This document shows positions 58,000 to 64,000 of a stretch of 64,000 bases of DNA, piece after piece. Both the position numbers and the translations under genes were made by a program. Position 1 is the first letter of the stretch. Each line of letters opens with the position of its first letter. The notes beneath the pieces were generated by a model. It was given only the letters and a program-made list of their open reading frames with translations, had not been told where the DNA came from and did no database searches. Origin of the DNA: JBBRVW01 sp038246545 (GTDB taxonomy: Bacteria > Actinomycetota > Actinomycetes > JACCUZ01); the NCBI GenBank assembly GCA_038246545.1, contig JBBRVW010000024.1, forward strand, positions 6,576 to 70,575. Direction: 5' to 3'.

Positions 58000-59505
58000 C
58001 TACCGGGCGAGGTCCGACTCCGCGACCACGCGCAGCGCCTGCGCGGCGATCGTCAGCGCCGGGTTCATGGCAGCCGACGACGGGAAGAACCCGCCGTCGA
58101 CGACCCAGAGGTTCTCGACGTCGTGGCTGCGGCACCACGGGTCCAGGACGCTGGTGGCCGGGTCCCGACCTGCAGCCACCGTGCCGCACTGGTGGCTGTT
58201 CATGCTGATGTCGAACCACTGGGTGAACACGGCGTCGTAGCCCGCACTGCGCAGCAGCGCCCTTGCCCGTCTGTGCAGCCTGCGGTGCGTGCCCGCGCCG
58301 AGTGCCGCGCGAGTGGTCGTGATCCGGCCCTGTGAGTCGACGGTGACCCGGTTGTCCGGGGCCGGCAGGTCCTCGGACATCACCAGCCACTCGACGCTGC
58401 GCCCGGCGATGCCGCGCAGCAGGGGCAGCGGGACCTTCGTCGCCCAGCTCTTCATCATCACCCCGTCCACCCGGCCGATGAGCTGCATCGTGCCGAGCGG
58501 GTGACCGTCGCCGCCGTCGGCGTACCAGTCGTTGACCGAGAGCGTCTTCTGGAACACCACGTCGTTGCGCCGGTTCAGGTCGATGGCGGCGACGTGGGCG
58601 TTGTTGTGCATCATGAAGTTGCGGCCGACCTGTCCCGACGAGTTGCCGAGCCCGTCGCGGTGGCTGTCGCCGGCAGAGGCGAGCAGCAGGGCCGCGGAGT
58701 TGACCGCACCGGCGGACAGCACGAACGTGCCGCCGCGCACGGTGCCCACCCCGTCCGGACCCTCGACGTCCAGGTGGTCGACCCGGCGGCCGGAGCCGTC
58801 GGTGACGATCCGGCGCACCCGGGTGCCGGTTGCCAGCCGCAGGCCGGTCTCGGCCAGCGCCGGGTCGAGGGCGCAGGTCTCCGCGTCGCTCTTCGCTCCC
58901 AGCCGGCACGGGAAGCCGTCGCACGTCGCGCACCGGACGCAGCCGCCGCCCGGCCCCCGGTCGAGGCCCATCGCGTTGGCGCTGGGGTGCACGCCCTGGG
59001 CCCGCAACCGGTCGGCCAGGTCCGCGACGTACGGCTCGTGCTCGAGTGCCGGGTGCGGGTAGGACGAGCTGCGCCAGGGCTCGGTCGGGTCCTCCCCGGT
59101 GGTCCCGTGTACGCGGTAGAGGCTCTCCGCCTCGGCGTAGTAGGGCTCGAGGTCGGCGTAGCCGAACGGCCATGCCGGCGACACCCCGTCGTGGTGCTCG
59201 ACCGCGTCGAAGTCCTGCACCCGGAACCGCGGCAGGCTGGCGCCGTAGACCTTGCTGTTGCCGCCCACGACGTAGTGGACGCCGGGCGCGAACGGGCGGC
59301 CGCGGCCGTCGTACCAGGTCTCGGTCGGCTTGTACCGACGCTGCACGAAGACCTCGCGCGGCGACCAGTTCTCCGGTTCGCGCGGCAGCCGCTGGCCGCG
59401 CTCCAGGACGAGCACGTCGACGCCGCGGCGGGCCAGCGCCTGGGCCGTGGTGGCGCCGCCGATACCCGAGCCGATCACCACGACGTCCGCCCGCAGATCC
59501 GCCAT
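58000..59505 (-). CDS. GMC-family FAD-dependent oxidoreductase with Cys-rich segment
   Basis: A 501-residue GMC oxidoreductase that would oxidise a sugar or alcohol with FAD. VVVIGSGIGGATTAQALARRG near residue 9 (given in part: VVIGSGIGGATTAQALARR) is the FAD loop. GGNSKVYGASLPRFR near 78 is the GMC substrate-side motif. CVRCATCDGFPCRLGAK near 190 has four Cys in CxxCxxCx4C order and is not in the classic GMC enzymes. HQCGTVAAG near 440 contains the catalytic His, and MNPALTIAAQALRV the C-terminal motif. No signal peptide is evident. The ATG at 59505 has GGTGGG 2 bases upstream; a GTG at 59517 is an alternative. Confidence 0.85.
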   Translation of the reverse strand: MADLRADVVVIGSGIGGATTAQALARRGVDVLVLERGQRLPREPENWSPREVFVQRRYKPTETWYDGRGRPFAPGVHYVVGGNSKVYGASLPRFRVQDFDAVEHHDGVSPAWPFGYADLEPYYAEAESLYRVHGTTGEDPTEPWRSSSYPHPALEHEPYVADLADRLRAQGVHPSANAMGLDRGPGGGCVRCATCDGFPCRLGAKSDAETCALDPALAETGLRLATGTRVRRIVTDGSGRRVDHLDVEGPDGVGTVRGGTFVLSAGAVNSAALLLASAGDSHRDGLGNSSGQVGRNFMMHNNAHVAAIDLNRRNDVVFQKTLSVNDWYADGGDGHPLGTMQLIGRVDGVMMKSWATKVPLPLLRGIAGRSVEWLVMSEDLPAPDNRVTVDSQGRITTTRAALGAGTHRRLHRRARALLRSAGYDAVFTQWFDISMNSHQCGTVAAGRDPATSVLDPWCRSHDVENLWVVDGGFFPSSAAMNPALTIAAQALRVVAESDLAR

Positions 59506-59561
59506 CCCACCAGCCAACCACGCTCTCGCGGCGGCCGCTGCGGGCTGCTTGACTACGGCGC

Positions 59562-60581
59562 ATGAGCCGACCTCTTCGATGGGCGCTCGTCGGCGCCAGC
59601 GACATCGCCGCCACCCAGGTGCTGCCCGCGATCCGTGCTGTCGGTGACAGCGCCGTGGTCGTGCGCTCCGGCAGCCGTGACCACGCCCGGGCCTGGGCGC
59701 GCGAGCACGGGGTGCCGGATGCCGTCACGGACCTCGCCGCCGCGCTGGAGCGCGACGATGTCGACGCGGTCTACGTCTCCTCGGTCAACGCGCAGCACCG
59801 CGCGCACGTCGAGGCCGCGGCCGCGGCCGGCAAGCACGTCCTGGCGGAGAAGCCGCTGGCGCTTTCGCTCGACGACGCGCAGGCGATGGTGCTGGCCTGC
59901 CGGGCCGCTGGTGTGGTGATGGCGACCAACCACCACCTGCCCGCGTCACCGACCCACCGCGCGCTCAAGCGGGCGGTGCAGGCGGGCCGGGTGGGCGAGG
60001 TCCGGGCGGTCCGGGTGCACCACGCCGTGCAGCTGCCGCAGCGGCTGGCCGGGTGGCGGGTCGACGACCCGGTCGGCGGCGGGGTCGTGCTCGACGTCAC
60101 CGTGCACGACGCGGCCGCGGTCGCGGCGATCCTGGGTGGCCGGGCCAGGTCCGTCGGGGCGCTGGGGCTGAACCAGGACAACGACCCCGGCGGCCCCTTC
60201 GACGCGGTCATGACCAGCATCGAGTGGGACGGCGGCGTGCTCGTGCAGACGCACGACGCCTACAACAACCCGCACCTGCCGACCAGCCTGCACGTGCTCG
60301 GCACCGAGGGCGCCCTGGTCGGCGAGGACTGCAACACCGGCGACCCCGTCGGCACCGTGACGCTGTGGCGCGACCACGTCGCGGAGCCGGTGGACGTCGG
60401 TCCCCGGGACGACCTCTACGAGGTGACGGTGCGCGCCTTCGGTGCGGCCGTCGAGGGCGAGGGCGACGTGGTGGTCACGGGGGAGGACGGCGTGCGGTCG
60501 CTGGCGGTGTCCCTGGCGGTGCTCGAGAGCCTGCGCACCGGTGCCCGGGCCGAGGTCGACCCCGGTCAGCTCCCGTCGTAG
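59562..60581 (+). CDS. Gfo/Idh/MocA family oxidoreductase (second)
   Basis: A 339-residue NAD(P)-dependent oxidoreductase. ALVGASDIAATQVLPAIRAV near residue 8 is a modified Rossmann loop. SSVNAQHRAHVEAAAAAGKH, then VLAEKPLALSLDDA with the catalytic Lys, lie near 75-100. LDVTVHDAAAVAAILGG near 165 holds the HD pair. It is divergent from the GMC gene (56 bases between starts). Its last 16 bases overlap the end of the converging third family member. The substrate is unknown. Confidence 0.88.
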   Translation: MSRPLRWALVGASDIAATQVLPAIRAVGDSAVVVRSGSRDHARAWAREHGVPDAVTDLAAALERDDVDAVYVSSVNAQHRAHVEAAAAAGKHVLAEKPLALSLDDAQAMVLACRAAGVVMATNHHLPASPTHRALKRAVQAGRVGEVRAVRVHHAVQLPQRLAGWRVDDPVGGGVVLDVTVHDAAAVAAILGGRARSVGALGLNQDNDPGGPFDAVMTSIEWDGGVLVQTHDAYNNPHLPTSLHVLGTEGALVGEDCNTGDPVGTVTLWRDHVAEPVDVGPRDDLYEVTVRAFGAAVEGEGDVVVTGEDGVRSLAVSLAVLESLRTGARAEVDPGQLPS

Positions 60582-61579
60582 AACGCCGGCCGGTCCCGTA
60601 GCACCACCGCCGTCGGCTCGCCGGTGCGCGGTGCCCGCAGGCAGGTCTCCGCGACGACCGCGGCCGCGTAGCCGTCCCACGCGCTCGGTCCCGTGCAGCC
60701 GCCGGCCGCCGTCGCGTCCAGCCAGGCCTGCAGCTCGACGTCGTACGCGTCGGCGAACCGGTCGCGCCAGTCACGGGGCACCCGGGAGGTCCGCTGCCCG
60801 TCCCGCACGACGCGGACGGTGCCCTCGTGGCCGAGCGAGGCGGTGCCCGACTCGCCGACCACCTCGCACCGGACGTCGTAGCCGTAGCCGACGCTGACCG
60901 AGAGCTCGACGTCGACGAGCACGCCGCTCACCGACTCCAGCACCAGCAGCAGCGGATCGCGCAGCCGCTCCGGCGCCCGGCTGCTGCGCCGCGGCTCGAG
61001 CACCCGGACCACGGCGATCTCCTCGCCGAGCAGCCACCGGGACGCGTCGATCTCGTGCACGGCCGAGTCGCTGATCATCATCTCGGCGGCGTACGTGGGC
61101 GGCACCGACGCGTTGCGGTGCGCGCAGTGGACGAGCAGCGGTGGCCCGATCTCGCCCTGCGCGACCGACTGCTCGAGCGCGCGGTAGGCCGCGTCGTACC
61201 GGCGCATGAAACCGACCTGCACCAGTTGCCGGCCGCCCGCGATCTCGGCGTCCAGGATCCGCTCACAGGCGGCGCCGGAGGTGGCCAGCGGCTTCTCGCA
61301 GAACACCGGCTTGCCGGCAGCGATGCAGGCCAGCACGTACTGCTCGTGCGTGGGGCCGATCGAGGCGACGAGCACGGCGTCGACGCCGGCGTCCGCGACG
61401 AGCTCGGCACCGGTGCCCAGCACCCGGGCCGAGGGGGTTCCCGCGGCGACGGCACCGGCCCGGTCGCGGTCGACGTCGGTCACCGCGACGACCTCGCCGC
61501 CCACCAGCCCGCCGGTCAGCCGACGGACGTGGTCGGCGCCGATCATCCCGGCGCCGATGACGCCGACCCGGACCGTCAC
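60566..61579 (-). CDS. Gfo/Idh/MocA oxidoreductase, inositol 2-dehydrogenase-like
   Basis: A 337-residue NAD-dependent dehydrogenase. VGVIGAGMIGADHVRRLTGG near residue 5 is the Rossmann loop. SIGPTHEQYVLACIAAGKPV and FCEKPLATSGAACE near 78-100 include the EKP Lys. MISDSAVHEIDASRWLLGEE near 165 includes the HxxD pair in the form found in myo-inositol 2-dehydrogenases. It oxidises a cyclitol or sugar to a keto product; myo-inositol, scyllo-inositol or a glucose derivative are all possible. No other iol genes are next to it. GTG at 61579 is the first start. Confidence 0.87.
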   Translation of the reverse strand: MTVRVGVIGAGMIGADHVRRLTGGLVGGEVVAVTDVDRDRAGAVAAGTPSARVLGTGAELVADAGVDAVLVASIGPTHEQYVLACIAAGKPVFCEKPLATSGAACERILDAEIAGGRQLVQVGFMRRYDAAYRALEQSVAQGEIGPPLLVHCAHRNASVPPTYAAEMMISDSAVHEIDASRWLLGEEIAVVRVLEPRRSSRAPERLRDPLLLVLESVSGVLVDVELSVSVGYGYDVRCEVVGESGTASLGHEGTVRVVRDGQRTSRVPRDWRDRFADAYDVELQAWLDATAAGGCTGPSAWDGYAAAVVAETCLRAPRTGEPTAVVLRDRPAFYDGS

Positions 61580-61710
61580 CCGCCGACCCGCCCGGTGCCG
61601 ATCGGGGCCACCCGCATGTCCGCACCTCTCGCCGGTCCGCCTGCCCGGGCCGCCGACCGTCGCGACAGCCGTCCAGCAGTCTGTCCGCCGGCCGGGAGGC
61701 GGTCAACCTT

Positions 61711-61720
61711 TGTCCTGACA
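61711..61720. promoter_or_regulatory. TGTC-CT-GACA element between divergent oxidoreductase genes
   Basis: TGTCCTGACA is a palindrome with a 2-base centre in the 231-base gap between the third Gfo/Idh gene and the first SDR gene. CATATG follows at once and could be a -10 region. Similar half-sites occur for GntR-type regulators, but no such gene is near. Confidence 0.3.
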
Positions 61721-61810
61721 TATGGCGGCCCTGTGCCATCATCGCGGGATGGCCAGCATCCCCGTCCGCCCGGGCCGCGAGGGTCACCGCCCCGGTGGAC
61801 CGGTGACGTC

Positions 61811-62581
61811 GTGACGCATCCCGGCTTCGAGCTCTGGGGGCGCACCGCCCTGGTGACGGGGTCGAGCCGCGGGATCGGCCAGATCCTGGCGCAGGGCCTG
61901 GTCGAGGCGGGGTGCACCGTCGTCCTCAACGGCCACGACGAGGACCGCCTGGAGTCGGCGCGCGCCGAGCTCTCGGCGCGGACGGGTGGGTCGGTCCACG
62001 CCGTCGTCTTCGACGTCACCGACCCCGCGGCCGTCGAGTCCGGGGTCGCCACCGTCGAGGATCGGGTCGGGCCGCTGGACATCCTCGTCAACAACGTCGG
62101 CGCCCAGCACCGGGCTCCGCTCCTCGAGTTCCCGGACGAGCACTGGTACCGGTTGCTCGACACGAACGTGACCAGCGCGTTCCTGGTCGGCCGGGCCGCG
62201 GCCCGACGGATGGTGCCGCGAGGCGCCGGCAAGATCGTCAACATCGTGTCGCTGCAGAGTGAGGTCGCCCGCGCGGGCATCGCGCCGTACGCCGCCACCA
62301 AGGGTGCGTTGAAGATGCTCACCAAGGGCATGTGCGCCGACCTCGCGCCGGCCGGGATCCAGGTCAACGCGGTCGGTCCCGGCTACATCGCCACCGAGCT
62401 CACCGCCGACCTGGTGTCCGATCCGGACTTCGACGCCTGGGTGCGCGGCCGGACGCCGGCCGGGCGCTGGGGCGAGCCGGCGGACCTGGTCGGCCCGGTG
62501 CTGTTCCTGTGCTCGCCGGCCGCCGACTTCGTCAACGGCCAGATCCTGTACGTCGACGGCGGCATGCTCGCCGTTCTCTGA
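61811..62581 (+). CDS. SDR oxidoreductase, gluconate 5-dehydrogenase-like
   Basis: A 256-residue classical short-chain dehydrogenase. ALVTGSSRGIGQILAQGLVE near residue 14 is the cofactor loop. LVNNVGAQHRAPLLEF near 95 is the active-site strand. Ser in NIVSLQSEVARAGIAPYAAT and the YAATKGALKM motif give the Ser-Tyr-Lys triad. GPGYIATELTADL near 190 follows. Sequence style is that of gluconate/2-keto-gluconate reductases (IdnO/Ga5DH). It would reduce or oxidise a sugar acid or keto-sugar in this cluster. The second SDR starts 18 bases downstream. Confidence 0.85.
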   Translation: MTHPGFELWGRTALVTGSSRGIGQILAQGLVEAGCTVVLNGHDEDRLESARAELSARTGGSVHAVVFDVTDPAAVESGVATVEDRVGPLDILVNNVGAQHRAPLLEFPDEHWYRLLDTNVTSAFLVGRAAARRMVPRGAGKIVNIVSLQSEVARAGIAPYAATKGALKMLTKGMCADLAPAGIQVNAVGPGYIATELTADLVSDPDFDAWVRGRTPAGRWGEPADLVGPVLFLCSPAADFVNGQILYVDGGMLAVL

Positions 62582-62599
62582 CCCGACCGAGGAGGAGTG

Positions 62600-63370
62600 G
62601 TGGCCGGATACCCCAGGTTCGACGTGGCGGGCCAGGTGGCCCTGGTGACCGGTGCCGGGCGCGGGCTGGGCCGGGCGGTCGCGCTCGCGCTCGCCGACGC
62701 CGGCGCGGACGTCGCCGTGGGTCTGCGCGACCTCGCCAGTGACTCGGGTCTCGTGGCGGAGATCGAGGCGATGGGGCGGCGGGCCTTGCCGCTGCAGCTC
62801 GAGGTGAGCGACACCGGGCAGGCGCGGTCTGCCGTGGACGCAACGGTCGCGCGCTTCGGGCGGCTGGACATCCTGGTCAACAACGCGGGCGTCGCTCCCG
62901 GGAACGACGCGCTCGACGTCACCGAGGAGGACTTCGACCGCACCCTCGCCGTGAACCTCAAGGGCACGTTCTTCGCCAGCCAGGCAGCGGGTCGGGTGAT
63001 GACCGGCCAGGGCGGTGGGCGGATCGTCAACATGGGGTCGCAGGCGGGTGCGGTGGCACTGCCCGGTGAGTCGGTCTACTGCATGACCAAGGCGGCGATC
63101 GCCCACCTCACCAAGTGCCTCGCGATCGAGTGGGGCGCTCACGGAGTCACCGTCAACTGCGTCGCGCCGACGTTCGTGCGGACGCCCGGCACCGAGCAGG
63201 CCCTCGCGGATCCGGCGTTCGAGGCGGACGTCGTCGAACGGATCGCCGCACTGCACCGGATCGGCGACCCGATGGACGTCGCGGGGGCGGTGCTCTACCT
63301 GTGCTCCCCGGCCGCCTCGCTGGTGACCGGTCACACGCTGCTCGTCGACGGCGGCTGGACCGCGCGCTGA
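62600..63370 (+). CDS. SDR oxidoreductase (second), FabG-like
   Basis: A 256-residue classical SDR. ALVTGAGRGLGRAVALALAD near residue 15, LVNNAGVAPGNDALDVTEED near 93, Ser in NMGSQAGAVALPGESVYCMT, YCMTKAAIAHLTKCLAIEWG with the Tyr and Lys, and NCVAPTFVRTPGTEQ near 185 are all present. It probably acts with the preceding SDR on a keto-sugar; FabG-like annotation would be generic. GAGGAGG (62589-62595) lies 4 bases before the GTG at 62600 and only 1 before a GTG at 62597, so 62600 is preferred. Confidence 0.85.
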   Translation: MAGYPRFDVAGQVALVTGAGRGLGRAVALALADAGADVAVGLRDLASDSGLVAEIEAMGRRALPLQLEVSDTGQARSAVDATVARFGRLDILVNNAGVAPGNDALDVTEEDFDRTLAVNLKGTFFASQAAGRVMTGQGGGRIVNMGSQAGAVALPGESVYCMTKAAIAHLTKCLAIEWGAHGVTVNCVAPTFVRTPGTEQALADPAFEADVVERIAALHRIGDPMDVAGAVLYLCSPAASLVTGHTLLVDGGWTAR

Positions 63371-63570
63371 GTCCACTCCTCGACACCCGCCGGTGACGCA
63401 CCTGACATCGCCCGTTCACCTGGGTCGGTGATCTCCGTCACGGCGCACGCTGGGCGCCGACCATGTGACGCAGTCGACAGCGCGAGGGACGGGGATAGCG
63501 CCCGGGTGGTGCCGAGACTTGAGGTGTCCGCCGACGCCTCGGCGGGACCCCCGCACCGAACAGGTACGAC

Positions 63571-63801
63571 ATGAGCACTCTTCGATCCGCCGTCATCACG
63601 TTGCGCTCGACCACGGCCCGCCAGCGCGCGGAGCGCGCCGAACGCCGTCGCCTCGAGACCGAGCTCGCGGGCTACCGCAGCACGGCCGAGCGCCAGGACC
63701 TCTACGCCATCCTGTCCCGCCACACCGCCGAGCAGATCGCGCCCATCGAGCGCATCCTCAACCGCCAGGAGCGATCCGGCTCCACCGCACTGCACGGCTG
63801 A
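63571..63801 (+). CDS. Small Arg-rich helical protein of unknown function
   Basis: A 76-residue basic protein with a predicted helical middle rich in Arg, Glu and Ala (RAERAERRRLETELAGYRST) and no signal peptide. I do not recognise it. ACAGG precedes the ATG at 63571 by about 6 bases, and a CCGCCGA/TCGGCGG hairpin (63527-63544) lies in the leader. Its last 58 bases, including the stop, are repeated in reverse at the end of the window. The 200 bases before it hold no other gene. Confidence 0.6.
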   Translation: MSTLRSAVITLRSTTARQRAERAERRRLETELAGYRSTAERQDLYAILSRHTAEQIAPIERILNRQERSGSTALHG

Positions 63802-64000
63802 CCCGCCACGGCGCCGGGGGGGGGGCCCCGGGGCGGTGCCCGGGCGCGCGGCCGGGGGCGGGGGGGGGGGCCGCCCCCCCCCCCGCCACCGGGCCCGGGC
63901 CCGGGCACCGCCCCCGGGCCCGCCCCCCGGCGCCGTGGCGGGTCAGCCGTGCAGTGCGGTGGAGCCGGATCGCTCCTGGCGGTTGAGGATGCGCTCGATG
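63744..64000. repeat. Perfect fold-back with homopolymer-rich centre
   Basis: Bases 63744-63821 are the exact reverse complement of 63923-64000 (78 bp), symmetric about 63872, and the match may continue past the window edge. The centre 63822-63922 is almost all G and C with runs of ten or more, and is itself nearly self-complementary (GGGGCGGTGCCCGGG against CCCGGGCACCGCCCC). This pattern is typical of a chimeric fold-back or polymerase-slippage artefact at a contig end; no gene is called in 63802-64000. Confidence 0.85.

Noticed and set aside
61784..63376. A 530-codon open frame antisense to both SDR genes
   Set aside because: It is opposite two well-supported SDR genes and has no domain.
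63822..63922. G-quadruplex or regulatory element in the G/C runs
   Set aside because: The runs sit at the centre of the fold-back and are more simply explained as an artefact.

Overview
The window looks like chromosomal DNA from a very GC-rich actinomycete. Third codon positions are almost all G or C and GTG starts are frequent. There is a BldC-type MerR regulator, a DUF3073 protein, a SARP regulator, a LuxR regulator of the large AAA type, and the actinobacterial arrangement purSQL / sterol-carrier-like gene / purFM. I cannot name a genus; a soil actinomycete outside Streptomyces is a reasonable guess. No insertion sequence, prophage or CRISPR array is visible.

Region 1-17754 starts with a truncated lipid kinase. 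It then carries purA, a secreted metallopeptidase, divergent VOC and GNAT genes, a class III aminotransferase, purD and purB, a SARP regulator divergent from a small lipoprotein, a PPOX flavoprotein coupled to an HxlR-peroxiredoxin fusion, a lipoprotein beta-propeller, purC and galE. Region 17755-24125 holds a LuxR regulator with a 53-residue partner and a polar amino-acid ABC transporter. Region 24126-40421 carries purSQL, tRNA-Gly(TCC), a HIT-like protein, the sterol-carrier-like protein, an M14 peptidase, a potADBC transporter preceded by a 12-codon upstream ORF, purF, purM, a DUF3073 gene, a leucine/valine-type dehydrogenase and bldC. Nine genes of de novo purine synthesis (purA, B, C, D, F, L, M, Q, S) lie within about 36 kb but in several transcription units.

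Region 40422-47219 is accessory: an MMPL transporter remnant, a LysE exporter, a PCu(A)C-like protein, a second VOC protein, an ArsR regulator with three SRPBCC proteins around an AT-rich palindrome, a CPA1 Na+/H+ antiporter and a secreted GH25-like protein. Region 47343-63370 is a carbohydrate block. It has two PfkB kinases, an FGGY kinase, a class I phosphomannose-isomerase-like protein, a DhnA-type aldolase, a LacI repressor with two operators, an FrcBCA-like ABC importer, a GMC oxidoreductase, three Gfo/Idh/MocA oxidoreductases and two SDRs. I cannot assign its substrate.

One signal recurs through the window: a TANNNT-like -10 hexamer lies 6-7 nt before an ATG or GTG at about 18 starts, implying leaderless transcripts. 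At three divergent gene pairs the opposing -10 elements overlap or form the arms of an inverted repeat. The last ~260 bases are a fold-back: 63923-64000 is the exact reverse complement of 63744-63821, with homopolymer-rich sequence between, which most likely is an assembly artefact.
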